Assembly (NCBI GenBank): GCA_018780145.1
Contig: JADMKA010000086.1
Coordinates: 1-49,970 of the forward strand
Reading direction: 5' to 3'
DNA: 49,970 nt
Source of the DNA: Vitreoscilla sp.
GTDB taxonomy: Bacteria > Pseudomonadota > Gammaproteobacteria > Burkholderiales > Burkholderiaceae_C
The translations under genes were made by a program, and so were the position numbers. Shown here in pieces: positions 1 to 9,370 of this stretch; position 1 is the first letter of the stretch, and each line of letters starts with the position of its first letter. Below the pieces are notes generated by a model. That model saw nothing but the letters and a program-made list of their open reading frames with translations. It did no database searches and was not told where the DNA came from.

Positions 1-658
1 TGATGTCGCCGATGATGCGCATGCTCGGCTCGGGCGGGTAGATGTAGGTGTTGCGGACCATGAACTCCTTGAGGATGTCGTTCTGGATGGTCCCCGAGAG
101 CTTGTCCTGCGCAACGCCCTGCTCCTCTGCCGCCACCACGTAGCCGGCCAGCACCGGCAGCACCGCGCCGTTCATGGTCATCGAGACCGACACCTTGTCG
201 AGCGGTATCTGGTCGAACAGGATCTTCATGTCCTCGACCGAGTCGATCGCCACGCCGGCCTTGCCGACGTCGCCGGTCACGCGCGGGTGGTCGGAGTCGT
301 AGCCACGGTGGGTGGCCAGGTCGAAGGCCACGCTGACGCCCTGCCCGCCGGCCGCCAGCGCCTTGCGGTAGAAGGCGTTCGACTCCTCGGCCGTGGAGAA
401 GCCGGCGTACTGGCGGATCGTCCAGGGGCGCACCGCATACATCGTGGCTTGCGGGCCCCGGATGAAGGGCTCGAAGCCGGGCAGCGTGTCGGCGTGCGGC
501 AGGTGGGCCGTGTCCGCCGCGGTGTAGAGCGGCTTGACGCTGAGGCCCTCGGGGGTCACCCAGTTCAAGGCCGCCACGTCGCCACCGGGGGCGGACTTGG
601 CAGCGGCCTGGGCCCATTGCTCCAGCGTGCTGGCTTTGAATTCGTTCGGGGTCGTCAT
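1..658 (-). CDS. scpA: Methylmalonyl-CoA mutase, N-terminal part (partial)
   Basis: The N-terminal 219 residues of the large subunit of adenosylcobalamin-dependent methylmalonyl-CoA mutase; the rest lies outside the window. The enzyme interconverts methylmalonyl-CoA and succinyl-CoA in propionate, valine and odd-chain fatty acid metabolism. The substrate-binding barrel region is recognisable: [20 protein letters not shown], then [20 protein letters not shown], then [18 protein letters not shown] and [16 protein letters not shown], in the usual family order. The start at 658 is supported by a GGAGA ribosome site about seven bases upstream. It is divergent from a GntR/FCD regulator 100 bases away, which probably controls it. 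The identification is secure; the full length cannot be judged. Confidence 0.94.
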   Translation of the reverse strand, partial: MTTPNEFKASTLEQWAQAAAKSAPGGDVAALNWVTPEGLSVKPLYTAADTAHLPHADTLPGFEPFIRGPQATMYAVRPWTIRQYAGFSTAEESNAFYRKALAAGGQGVSVAFDLATHRGYDSDHPRVTGDVGKAGVAIDSVEDMKILFDQIPLDKVSVSMTMNGAVLPVLAGYVVAAEEQGVAQDKLSGTIQNDILKEFMVRNTYIYPPEPSMRIIGDI

Positions 659-693
659 GGGATCTCCTGGGCCGCGCTGTGGCCGGCTTTCGC

Positions 694-732
694 TTGCCTC
701 GCATGATACATGATGCATAATTATGAATTCAA
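694..732. promoter_or_regulatory. Overlapping divergent promoters with palindromic operator (gntR/scpA)
   Basis: This AT-rich island lies in a GC-rich gap. The perfect palindrome CATAATTATG is at 716-725. On the plus strand TTGCCT (694-699) and CATAAT (716-721) make a promoter for the GntR gene with a 16-base spacer. On the minus strand TTGAAT (727-732) and TATCAT (703-708) make one for the mutase with an 18-base spacer. The palindrome lies in both, so one bound dimer could block both directions. The assignment to the neighbouring GntR protein is inference. Confidence 0.55.
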
Positions 733-758
733 GCTTGACACAGATCTGACACCCACCC

Positions 759-1418
759 ATGGCCGACGCCGACACGCTGCTCGCCCCGCGCGCCCTGTAC
801 CAGCAGGTGGCCGAGCGCTTGCGCGAGCAGATCTTCAACCGAGATCTGGAGCCCGGCAGCTGGATCGACGAACAGAAGCTCACCGTCGAATACGGCATCA
901 GCCGCACCCCGCTGCGCGAGGCGCTCAAAGTGCTGGCGGTCGAGGGCCTGGTGACGATGAAGGTGCGGCGTGGCGCCTATGTCACCGAGATGTCGGCCGA
1001 CGACGTGAGCCAGGTCTACCGCCTGCTCGGCCTGCTGGAGGCGGATGCGGCTGCCGAGGTGGCCGAGCGCGCCAGTGACGCCGAGCTCGCCGAGTTGCGT
1101 GCCCTGCACGACAAGCTGGAGAAGCAGGTCAAGCAGCGCGATGCGTTCTTTGCCACCAACGAGCAGTTCCACCTGCGCCTGCTGGCCATCGCCGGCAACC
1201 GCTGGCGCCAGCAGATGGTGGGCGATCTGCGCAAGGTGATGAAGCTCAACCGCCACCACTCGCTGTTCAAGCAGGGCCGCATCGCCGAATCGCTGGCCGA
1301 GCACCGCGCGGTGATGCAGGCGCTGGAGTCACGCAGCCCGGAACTGACGGCCCGCCTGATGCGCGAGCACTTCACCAATGGCCTGGCTGCCGCCACGCCG
1401 GCGGCGGTGGCGCGCTAG
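759..1418 (+). CDS. GntR family transcriptional regulator, FCD (FadR) subfamily
   Basis: A 219-residue cytoplasmic DNA-binding regulator. Residues about 10-75 form the winged helix-turn-helix, with the GntR signature [19 protein letters not shown] and the wing [10 protein letters not shown]. Residues about 85-205 form the all-helical FCD ligand-binding domain, including [14 protein letters not shown], a typical metal/ligand pocket segment. Length and order are standard for the FadR/VanR subfamily, whose members usually sense organic acids or acyl-CoA compounds. It is divergent from methylmalonyl-CoA mutase and shares a palindromic promoter region with it, so regulation of propionate/methylmalonate metabolism is the likely role. 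The effector is unknown. Confidence 0.9.
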   Translation: MADADTLLAPRALYQQVAERLREQIFNRDLEPGSWIDEQKLTVEYGISRTPLREALKVLAVEGLVTMKVRRGAYVTEMSADDVSQVYRLLGLLEADAAAEVAERASDAELAELRALHDKLEKQVKQRDAFFATNEQFHLRLLAIAGNRWRQQMVGDLRKVMKLNRHHSLFKQGRIAESLAEHRAVMQALESRSPELTARLMREHFTNGLAAATPAAVAR

Positions 1419-1430
1419 CGGGGCTTTCCC

Positions 1431-3045
1431 TCAGGCCGCCAGGGCGTCGGCCGGTGCGGGGCCGATGAGCGGCAGCAGGGCGTCGAGCACGCCGTCGTAC
1501 CAGGCCTCGCAGCCGTGGATCCAGTCGACGCCACCTGTCTCGTTGGGGTCCGGGCGGTAGTAACGCGCCTCGTTGCCGTCGAATCCGGTGACACCCATCA
1601 GGTCCCTCACCGAGTAGGTTTCGCAGCCCAGTTCCGCCAACGCGTGCCGCGCCAGCGATTCGTAGGCTTCGATGCCGACCAGATAGGGTTTCATCCGCGG
1701 ATTGCGCGATTGCATGGGCGGGTCGGTCAAGACGATGACCCGGAAGCCTCGGGCGCGAACGGCCTTGACCACGCCCAACCGTTCGCGGTTGAGGCGCCGG
1801 TAGTACGCCAGGGCCTGCTCGGTGTCGACATCGCCATGGGGGAACCGGCCGACGTTGCCGATGCCACGCCGCTGCAGCGCCCGGGACAGGAAGGTCATGT
1901 GGCTGTCGCCCAGAAGGCACAGGCGGCTGGCCGGCAGAGGGCCCGCCGCTGCCGCACCGGTGGCGCGGGCAAACGATTCGAGCAGGGCCTCCTCGCAGCT
2001 CACCTCGCCGTCGGCGGCGGCGTCTGGCTGGGTGGGCGCTTCGACCGGTGCCGCCGGAGGTTGAGCGCTGGTGGCCTCGCTGCCGCCGGCCACCCCCAGT
2101 CCGGCTGCGAAGTGGCGCATCACGAAGTCGACCCCATCGGATCGAACCGACCGCAGATTGGCTTCGTAGTAGCGGCCGCCGCTCTGGCATCCGGCGATGA
2201 GTTCGTAGGACGGGAAGTAGTCCACATCGTCGCGACGCGCCATCAGCTCGCCGGCGGCCGAGCGCAAGACCGACTTGGCAAGCGTCGTGGCGCTGAGCAC
2301 GTGCCCGCCCGTGGCGGTGGCCGTGAGCGGCACGGGTGACACGGTCAACATGAAGCCCATGCCGGGGCGCACCTCGCGCAACCGGTTCATGGTGGCATCC
2401 AGACAGGTGACAACGTCATGGCTGGAGTGGTTGACGAACCGGTGCAGGTCGGCATCGAACCGGCTGCGCACGGTGCCGGGGCACATCGGGTAGGCATACC
2501 CGGCCACATGCTCCCAGCCCTCTGTCAGGCCGAGCGTGAAGACCAGCACGTCGATCCCCGGCAAGGCATCGCGGATGCACGCCAGGGTATGCGCGCGGGC
2601 GCGCAAGACGTCGTCCCGCGTGGCGTACCGCCGGCCGGTATCGTGGGCAGGAAGGGGGGTCGAAGTACCGGCCGCCCTCCTCCCAGACTTCATCCTGGGG
2701 AACCGCGTCACCCAGGGCCCAGGAGACCCATTGCTGCAGCTGCGCCACGGCGCAGATGTTCGCCGTGCGAAACGAGAACACGCCCCAGCCGCCGGCGACG
2801 ACCTGCGCATCGCTGAGCCCAGCAAGTGCAGGCTCGGTGTCCACCCAGGCGTAGCCGTTCGCTCGCAGCCATCGGCTGATGCGCCGCGCAAGACAGGAGC
2901 CCGCCGTGGCGAAGCGCGTCCCGGCATGAAGGTCGAACCGCGGTGTCCACCGGTCGGCGCAAGGCTGCTGGGCGCGATCGGCCAAGGCCGTCTTCCAGTA
3001 GGCCTTGGCAGGCAGGTCGCTGTAGGGGTGAGTGGGTCGGCGCAT
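1431..3045 (-). pseudogene. GSCFA-domain protein with SGNH-like C-terminal half, frameshifted
   Basis: Two overlapping minus-strand frames carry one protein. The upstream frame starts at 3045 and has the GSCFA signature as TAGSCLARRI (residues about 47-56) and WGVFSFRTANIC. Around residue 129 it runs into a C6 tract (plus-strand GGGGGG, 2654-2659). Removing one base gives YFDPLPAHDTGRRYATRDDV and continues in the frame ending at 1431. The second half has TLGLTEGWEH and MLTVSPVPL of the GSCFA fold, then an SGNH-like block starting LLGDSHMTFLS. GSCFA proteins are putative SGNH-like hydrolases, often linked to polysaccharide modification. Whether the shift is a real mutation, phase variation or a base-call error cannot be decided here. 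It converges on the GntR gene with a 12-base gap. Confidence 0.75.
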
Positions 3046-3161
3046 GGACGGCCTCCGCTACCCGAGTGGCGCCACCTGGCGGCCGGGCGATCGCCCGAAA
3101 TGCGCGGCGCACGCGGTCGATCTTGGCCGATTTGCCCGGCTGCCCGCCGGCTGTGTGCCGA

Positions 3162-6100
3162 TCAGCCGGAACGCTCGGCCCGCGCAGCCGCCAGCAGCGC
3201 CCGATTGACCTGGTTGGCCTCGAGGAAGGACGGCCGCCAGGCCTGCGGCAGCGGCGGCAGCACGGTGCCGCTGATCCAGGCCAATGCGTCGGCGAGCGCC
3301 CGCGCCGCGAGCTCCGGCGAGTCGAGCGCCAGCAGCACGCAGCGCAGGCGCCACCACAATTGCGGCTTGTAGAGCGCCGAGTAGGCCACGCCGCCCAACG
3401 CCTCCAGCGCGCGCCGGGCCTCGGCCACCGCGCCGTCGTGCTGCCCCATCGCGGCAAGCGCCTCGACCCGGGCCACGCGGGCCAGGGTCGCCAGCGGCGG
3501 TTGCGCGTGCGCGAGCTGCCGCATCAGGCGCTCGGCGGTCTCGGCGAGCTCGGCCCACCCCTGCGAACGGGCCCGTTCGAGCTGCACCATGCCGCCGATG
3601 AGGCTGTTGCCCATGCCCGCCGTCACCTCGATCAATGCAGGGAAGTGGGCGTCGTCGACACTCTCCACAGCCACCAGGCCAACACGCAACACCATCAGGC
3701 GAGCCGCACGCATCTGGTGCGGCGCATGATCGGAAAGGCCGTCGCCGGCCAGCAGGCGTGGGACACGCGCCTCCTGGCCCAGGTGCATCCAGGCGGCCGC
3801 CAGCATGCTGCGGGCATGCGAGCGCAGAGCGTCGGGCGCCGTCGCATCGTTCGCGCAGCCTTCGAGATGGTTGACGGCGTCCTGGTAATGGCCCGCGGCG
3901 AGGCTGCACAGCCCCAGGTTGAGCCGGTCCATCGTGCGGTGCACCTGACCCAGGCCCAGCGTCTCGGACAGCATGGCCGCCTGGCCTGCGACCTCGACCG
4001 CCGAATCCGCGCGGCCGAGCGAGAGCCGCACCATGGCCAGGTTGCTGCTCGCTTCATGCAGGCTGCTCAGGTCGTTCGCCTCGCGTGCGGCCTGCGCGGC
4101 CGCCGTCGTCGCCACTTCAGCCTCGGGTGCCGCGCCGGTGTTGTAGAGCGCAAAGGTCAGGATGCTGAAGAAGCGGTAGCGCAAGCCGGCATCGCCATGC
4201 GCCGCGACCCACGCACGCACCTCGTCCAGGCGGGCGAGCGCCTCGGCATGGTGCCCTGCCACCGACATCGCCTGGGCCACATAGGTGAGCGCGAGCGCCA
4301 CGGTGGGTGGCTCGCCCACGCGGCGGGCCAGGCGAAGGTAACTCTCGGCAACCGGCAGCCCGGCCACCGCATCCTTCGCGAACAGCACTGTTTCCGTGCG
4401 GACCCGCTGCGCCGCCAGTTGCTGGAGGTCACCTTGCGCCTCGTGCAACAGCGCCTCGATCTCCGCCTCCGCGGCGCCCACGCCACGGCCGATGGCCCAG
4501 GCGTTGGCACGGGCGCAGCGGGCCGAGAAAGCCTCGCCCGACATCCCGGCAGCGGTGTAGGCCGCCACCGCGTGGTCGAGCAGCGCCGCCTCGTCGTCGC
4601 GCCGCCCCACTTGGCGTGCGCGTGCAGCCGCCTCGGCGTAGGCTGGCGCGGCACGTGCCGGCTCCCCGGCACCATGCCAGTGCCAGGCCAGCCGGGCGGG
4701 TTCGCCGCCCTGCCCCTCCAGGAACGCGGCGACCTGGCCATGCACCACCCGGGCGATCGGCCCCGGCAGCGTGCGCAGGGCGGCCTCTTGCGCCAGGTCG
4801 TGCGCAAAGCGCAGATCCTTCAGCAGCTGGGCGGCCTCGAGCTCGCGCCAGGCGTCCGCCAGGTGCAGGGCGCTGGATTGCATCACACGCTCCGCCAGCG
4901 CGACGCTGAAGTCTCCGCCGGCCACGGCCGCCACACGCGCCAGTGCCAGCGCCTCGGGCGACAGCCGCAGCAAGCGCTGTTCGATCAGGCGCTCCACCGT
5001 CTCGGGCAACCCGGGCCACGCCGATCCCTCCTGCCCGGACGCATCGGGGCCGACGGCGCGCACATGCATCTCCCGCAGCGTCTCCAGCACGAACAGCGGG
5101 TTGCCGCCGGTGCGCTGCAGCAGGCCGGCCGCCATCACTTCGGTGTCCAGGCCGGGCAGCTCCAGCGTCCGGAGCAGTTCGCGCACGGCCGCCAGGCTCA
5201 ACGGAGCCAGGCGAACCAGCACCAGGCCCGGGATCTCCAACAGGGGTTGCAGGGCCGGCGCAGCCTCCAGTTGCAGCTCGTCGGGCCGCTGCGCCAGCAG
5301 CCAGGACCCGGTGCGTTCGGTCCCGGCGTCGACCAGTGTTCGCAAGCTCTCCAGCGAGGCTGGATCGGCAAAGTGCAGGTCGTCCACCACCAGACCGGCC
5401 AGGCCGTCCCTGCGCGCGGCAGCCAGGACCTGCTCGACGGCATGAATCAGCAAGGCGCGCTGCCCCTCGCCCTCGCCTTGTGCCGCCGGCCCCAGCTCGG
5501 GCAGCAACCGGGCCAGCAAAGGGCGCAGCGGGTCTGCCGGCACGGCAGCCGGATGGCGACGCAGCACCTCGCGCAGGACACGGGTCAACACGCCCCACGG
5601 GAGGCCGGCGTCGCCCGGTCGCGCGCGCGCGTAGACCAATGCCGGCCGCACCGCGATCAGTTCCTCCAGCAGGCGGGTCTTGCCCAGGCCCGCCTCACCG
5701 AGCAGCAGCGCCACTTGTTGTGCGGCGTCAGCTGCCGTCAGCGTGGTCAGTTCCGCTTCCCGGCCGACGAGACGCGGTGGCCGGCTGAGCGTGGGCGGCA
5801 TGGCGCGAGACGGCGGCACGGCCAACCCCATGGCCTCGACGCGCGCCAGCAGCGCCAAGGTCTCGTCCGACGGGCGCAGGCCGAGCTCGTCTTTCAGGCC
5901 TTGCTCGCAACGCTCGAACGCGGCCACCGCGGCTGCACGGTCACCGCGCAGGTAGTGCAGGCGCATCAGGCGGCGGTGGGCGTGCTCGGCCAGCGGGTCG
6001 TCCCGCAACAGGCGCTGCGCATAGGCCAGCCCGCGGGCCAAGTCACCCTGCTGCTCCGCCTCGGCGGCCAGGCCAGCCAGGGTGTCGCGCCGGCGCTGCC

Positions 6101-6515
6101 GCCAGGTCTCGCGCAACGGCGCCAGCCAGGCGGCCAGCTCGGGGTGGTCGTCATAGTCGTGTGCACCGAGCAGTTCACCGTCCCAGGCCCAGGGGTCTGC
6201 CAGCAGCGCGTCTCGCGGCGGGAACAGGTCGGTGGCCAGGTCGGCAGCCGGTGTGGCAGAGTCCGCCACGTCGACCAGCCGCGCACCACTGGCCTTGCGC
6301 AAGCGGTACAGGCGCTGGCGCAGGTTGTTCACCGCGCCAGCGGGCGATGCCTGCGGCCACAGCATCGCCGCCAGGCGTGCCGGCGGCAATGGCCCTTGCA
6401 GGGCCACCACGGCGAGCAGGGCCGCGTCCTTGCGCGACAAGGGCACGTCAGGTCGATCGGCGTGCTGCAGGCTCGGTGCGCCGAACAAGGCCAGGCGCCA
6501 TGTCGATCCGCTCAT
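3162..6515 (-). CDS. SARP-like BTAD transcriptional activator with AAA ATPase and TPR-like region
   Basis: A 1117-residue signalling ATPase. Residues about 1-90 form an OmpR-type winged-helix region (LFGAPSLQHADRPDVPLSRK, LWPQASPAGAVNNLRQRL). Residues about 115-230 match the bacterial transcriptional activation domain (QRLLRDDPLAEHAHRRLMRL, then GLKDELGLRPSDET). Walker A GEAGLGKT is at about 273-280, followed by VVDDLHFADP as the Walker B/sensor region. The C-terminal half is alanine-rich helical and TPR-like, as in AfsR/MalT-type STAND regulators. The start at 6515 is preferred because AGGGAGG precedes it; a start five codons earlier is possible. Such large SARP-type proteins are best known in actinomycetes but also occur in Burkholderiales. 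The target is unknown; the secreted protein upstream on the same strand is a candidate. Confidence 0.85.
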   Translation of the reverse strand: MSGSTWRLALFGAPSLQHADRPDVPLSRKDAALLAVVALQGPLPPARLAAMLWPQASPAGAVNNLRQRLYRLRKASGARLVDVADSATPAADLATDLFPPRDALLADPWAWDGELLGAHDYDDHPELAAWLAPLRETWRQRRRDTLAGLAAEAEQQGDLARGLAYAQRLLRDDPLAEHAHRRLMRLHYLRGDRAAAVAAFERCEQGLKDELGLRPSDETLALLARVEAMGLAVPPSRAMPPTLSRPPRLVGREAELTTLTAADAAQQVALLLGEAGLGKTRLLEELIAVRPALVYARARPGDAGLPWGVLTRVLREVLRRHPAAVPADPLRPLLARLLPELGPAAQGEGEGQRALLIHAVEQVLAAARRDGLAGLVVDDLHFADPASLESLRTLVDAGTERTGSWLLAQRPDELQLEAAPALQPLLEIPGLVLVRLAPLSLAAVRELLRTLELPGLDTEVMAAGLLQRTGGNPLFVLETLREMHVRAVGPDASGQEGSAWPGLPETVERLIEQRLLRLSPEALALARVAAVAGGDFSVALAERVMQSSALHLADAWRELEAAQLLKDLRFAHDLAQEAALRTLPGPIARVVHGQVAAFLEGQGGEPARLAWHWHGAGEPARAAPAYAEAAARARQVGRRDDEAALLDHAVAAYTAAGMSGEAFSARCARANAWAIGRGVGAAEAEIEALLHEAQGDLQQLAAQRVRTETVLFAKDAVAGLPVAESYLRLARRVGEPPTVALALTYVAQAMSVAGHHAEALARLDEVRAWVAAHGDAGLRYRFFSILTFALYNTGAAPEAEVATTAAAQAAREANDLSSLHEASSNLAMVRLSLGRADSAVEVAGQAAMLSETLGLGQVHRTMDRLNLGLCSLAAGHYQDAVNHLEGCANDATAPDALRSHARSMLAAAWMHLGQEARVPRLLAGDGLSDHAPHQMRAARLMVLRVGLVAVESVDDAHFPALIEVTAGMGNSLIGGMVQLERARSQGWAELAETAERLMRQLAHAQPPLATLARVARVEALAAMGQHDGAVAEARRALEALGGVAYSALYKPQLWWRLRCVLLALDSPELAARALADALAWISGTVLPPLPQAWRPSFLEANQVNRALLAAARAERSG

Positions 6516-6586
6516 GTGCCCTCCCTGCACGCGACGCCGGTAGCGGCCGATTGCAGCATGTCGGCCAAGGACGGGTCAACGCCGGC

Positions 6587-7228
6587 TCAGGGCTGCAGGA
6601 TCAAGGTCACACCGCACAGCTGGGTCTTGCCGAGGTCATAGCCGTTCAGCGTCAACTGGTTGCCCGTCTGCGATGCGCTGATGATCTCTCCGGTGCCCAT
6701 GCAGCCCCAGAAGGCGCTCTGGTTCACGGAGCCGAGTTTGCCCCAGGCGTAGTCCGTGTAGCCGGGGATGGTGTCGATGCCGGCCGCTCGCAGGTCCAGC
6801 TCGAACGGGTGGCCGGCGATCAGGCCGGTGGCCCAGGATGCCGACAGGTCCCGGCCAAGCGAATTGACGCACGCGATGCTGACCTCCTGCCGGCCGCTGG
6901 GGAGGATGGAAACGCCCAGCGTGCAGGTCGCACCGTCGGTGTCCTTGTAGGTGCCCGCGACGAAGCTGTTGCCGAGCACCTTCGGCGACGGGACGGCCAG
7001 CACGCTGGCGCGGGCGTCGATCTTTCCGGCATCGTTCACCGACAACTGGATCTCGATGTCGCTGTACCTGATCTTGCCGTTGACGTCCGTCGTCGGCACC
7101 CGGTACGCATGGATCACATTGCCGGTGGGCAGCACCTGGGCGCGTTCGGTGAACACAGCCGGCTGAGCCTGGGTGGCACCAGCGAAGAGCGCGGCCAGGG
7201 CCAGCGCGGAGACAGCGTTCGTCAACAT
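6587..7228 (-). CDS. Secreted protein of unknown function
   Basis: A 213-residue protein starting at the ATG at 7228, which has GGAGG seven bases upstream; a TTG two codons earlier is less likely. Residues 1 to about 21 form a clear Sec signal peptide ending ATQAQ. The mature part has no domain I can name. It holds four cysteines (in GATCTLG, IACVN, GCMGTGE and QLCGV) that could form disulfides, and looks beta-rich. It lies 71 bases upstream of the large SARP-like regulator on the same strand, so the two may be co-transcribed. Presumably periplasmic or extracellular. Confidence 0.75.
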   Translation of the reverse strand: MLTNAVSALALAALFAGATQAQPAVFTERAQVLPTGNVIHAYRVPTTDVNGKIRYSDIEIQLSVNDAGKIDARASVLAVPSPKVLGNSFVAGTYKDTDGATCTLGVSILPSGRQEVSIACVNSLGRDLSASWATGLIAGHPFELDLRAAGIDTIPGYTDYAWGKLGSVNQSAFWGCMGTGEIISASQTGNQLTLNGYDLGKTQLCGVTLILQP

Positions 7229-7344
7229 GTTCAATCCTCCGGATCGGTTGGGGCCGGGCGAGATGGCCCGGTGCCGCGTTTGTAGGCGGCCGGCATTACC
7301 AGCGCGTTACTGCACACGCACCATCCATGCCCGCACGGGCGCCT

Positions 7345-8031
7345 TCAGCGGCCGCCACCTGGCACGCGTCGGCGCAGCCTGAAGGCCTCGCCAGCGACCA
7401 TCGCCGCCAGCATGCGGCCCACCATCATCGGATCCAGCTCGGGGTCGTCGAACAGCATCTCCTGGCTGGCATAGGCCGACTCGATCGCCAGCCGCGCGAA
7501 CACGCGCACCTCGGCACGGTCGACCCTCGGGTGGGCCGCCATGAAGGCCGCTTCGATCAGTGCCGTGACATGCCGGTGCGAACCGATGCGCACCGCCTGC
7601 AGCGCGGGCACGGCTCGCAATGCCCGGGTGATCCACACCCCCGCTGGCGCGGCCTGGGTCAACTCCAGGGTCTGCACGAAGAGCCCCAGCACGCTGGCCT
7701 CCAGTTTCGCCCGCGGCTGGGCCATGGTTTCCGGGGTGGCCCAGGCCTGGAGCAACTGGTTCTGCACCGCCATCAACCGCTCGCCCATCGCGTGCAGCAG
7801 CGCGTACTTGTTCGGGAAATAGCGGTACAGCGCGGGCGGCGTCAGGCCGGCACGCTCGCAGACCAGGTTGGTGGAAAGACGCTCGATGCCGACCTCACCC
7901 AGCAGATCCGCCGCCACACCCAGAATGCGCTCGTAGGTCTCCTGGGCGCGGCCCTGGCGCGGCAACGCCTTGGGCCGCAGGTCGGGGCCCAGGGGGGTGG
8001 ATGCGGGCGTGGCTCGGGTCAATGGGTGCAA
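7345..8031 (-). CDS. TetR family transcriptional regulator
   Basis: About 228 residues. The helix-turn-helix is plain: YERILGVAADLLGEVGIERL, then LVCERAGLTPPALYRYFPNK, with the canonical ALYRYFPNKYALL end. The C-terminal ligand-binding domain is helical and not specific. The start is uncertain. I chose TTG at 8031 because a minus-strand TAGAAT (-10) at 8058-8063 and a GGAGAG ribosome site at 8042-8047 lie just upstream; an ATG at 8100 in the same frame would place the promoter inside the gene. It is divergent from a four-gene ABC export operon and likely represses it in response to an unknown ligand. Confidence 0.87.
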   Translation of the reverse strand: MHPLTRATPASTPLGPDLRPKALPRQGRAQETYERILGVAADLLGEVGIERLSTNLVCERAGLTPPALYRYFPNKYALLHAMGERLMAVQNQLLQAWATPETMAQPRAKLEASVLGLFVQTLELTQAAPAGVWITRALRAVPALQAVRIGSHRHVTALIEAAFMAAHPRVDRAEVRVFARLAIESAYASQEMLFDDPELDPMMVGRMLAAMVAGEAFRLRRRVPGGGR

Positions 8032-8041
8032 TCGGTTTCGG

Positions 8042-8085
8042 GCTCTCCGTGAACGGAATTCTAGTGAGGGCCATCGAGGGCCATC
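8042..8085. promoter_or_regulatory. TetR/exporter divergent control region with tandem repeat
   Basis: Two perfect back-to-back copies of GAGGGCCATC occupy 8066-8075 and 8076-8085. Just beside them on the minus strand are TAGAAT (8058-8063) and GGAGAG (8042-8047), a plausible -10 and ribosome site for tetR. A TetR dimer normally binds an inverted repeat, so the direct repeat is unusual and could hold two shifted half-sites. Function is inferred from position only. Confidence 0.35.
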
Positions 8086-8110
8086 ACCGGCGCATGGCAT
8101 GCTTGGCGCC

Positions 8111-9370
8111 ATGGACAAGCAGACACCCGCCGCCCCCACCCTGAGTTCACTGCACATCGACCGCCAGGCAGCGACGCGAGGGCGCCGGCGCTGGCCTTGG
8201 GTCGCCGGAGCGCTCGTGATCGCCGGCGTCGGCTTCGCGCTGCTGGCGCCCCGCCAGGCCGAGGTGCAGGCGGGCACGGTGCAGAGCGCCTACCCCACAC
8301 AACAGTACAGCCAGCTGGCCGCCTCGGGCTACGTGGTGGCGCAGCGCCGCGCCGCCGTGTCGTCCAAGGCGACGGGGCGGCTGGTGGAGCTGAACGTGCG
8401 CGAAGGCAGCGTGGTGAAGAAAGGGGACCTGCTGGCGCGTCTCGACGCCGCCGATGTCAGCGCCAACCTGGGTGTCAGCGTGGCCGCCGTGCGCCAGAGC
8501 GAGGCCGCAGCCAGGCAGGCCGAATCCAATCTCAAGCTGGCCCAGTCCCAGCAGGCCAATGCCGACGACGAGCTGAAGCGCGCACTGGCGCTGGCCGCCC
8601 AGGGCTTTCTTTCGCCGCAGGCGGTGGACACGGTACAGACCCGCGCCCGCAGCGCCGCTGCCAGCACCGCGGCTGCGCAGGCTGCGCTGGCCACGGCCCA
8701 GGCCGGCATCGCCCAGGCCCGGGCCCAGGTGACCGTGCAGCAGGTGAACAAGGATTCCACCGAGATCCGCGCGCCCTTCGACGGCGTGGTGCTGGTGAAG
8801 AACGCCAACGTCGGCGACCTGATCACGCCCTTCTCCAACGCGGCCGGCACCTCGGGCGCGGTGGTCACCATGGCCGACATGGGCACGCTGGAGGTGGAGG
8901 CCGACGTGTCGGAATCGAACGTCGGCAGGGTGTTGGTGGACCAGCCAGTGGAGATCGTGCTGGATGCCCTGCCCGATCTCCGCCTGCGCGGCAACGTGGC
9001 CCGCATCGTGCCCACCGTGGACCGGGCCAAGGCCACGGTGATGACCAAGATCCGCTTCGACCAGCTCGACCCGCGGATCCTTCCGGAGATGAGCGCCAAG
9101 GTGAGCTTTCTCTCCAGGCCGGCCACCGACGCGGACCAGAAGCCGGTCCTGGCGGTGAGCCCGAAGGCCCTGGCCGACCGGGACGGCAAGAAGGTGGTGT
9201 TCCGGATCGGCGCGGACAACAAGCTCGAGATGCTGCCCGTGACCCCGGGCCGCAGCCTGGGCGACGCGATCGAGGTGGCACCGGGCGCATTGCAGCGCGG
9301 CGACCGCATCGTGCTCAACCCGGCTGACAAGCTGGCGGCGGGCTCATCGGTCAGCGTGGCATCCAAATGA
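8111..9370 (+). CDS. MacA-like/HlyD-family periplasmic adaptor subunit
   Basis: A 419-residue membrane fusion protein. A single N-terminal membrane helix lies at about residues 28-47 (WVAGALVIAGVGFALLAP). The biotinyl-lipoyl half-motifs flank a long helical hairpin: GRLVELNVREGSVVKKGDLL before it and IRAPFDGVVLVKNANVGDLI after it. The hairpin is rich in alanine and glutamine (about residues 125-215). The beta-barrel and membrane-proximal parts follow. It anchors in the inner membrane and links the transporter to an outer-membrane channel. Its stop overlaps the start of the ATPase by four bases, so the genes are translationally coupled. No outer-membrane factor is encoded nearby. Confidence 0.9.
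   Translation: MDKQTPAAPTLSSLHIDRQAATRGRRRWPWVAGALVIAGVGFALLAPRQAEVQAGTVQSAYPTQQYSQLAASGYVVAQRRAAVSSKATGRLVELNVREGSVVKKGDLLARLDAADVSANLGVSVAAVRQSEAAARQAESNLKLAQSQQANADDELKRALALAAQGFLSPQAVDTVQTRARSAAASTAAAQAALATAQAGIAQARAQVTVQQVNKDSTEIRAPFDGVVLVKNANVGDLITPFSNAAGTSGAVVTMADMGTLEVEADVSESNVGRVLVDQPVEIVLDALPDLRLRGNVARIVPTVDRAKATVMTKIRFDQLDPRILPEMSAKVSFLSRPATDADQKPVLAVSPKALADRDGKKVVFRIGADNKLEMLPVTPGRSLGDAIEVAPGALQRGDRIVLNPADKLAAGSSVSVASK

Noticed and set aside
2943-6641. A very long plus-strand open frame opposite the SARP-like regulator gene
   Set aside because: It runs antisense to a well-supported gene, has a proline/arginine/glutamine-rich composition and no domain. Such frames arise because GC-rich third positions avoid stops on the other strand.
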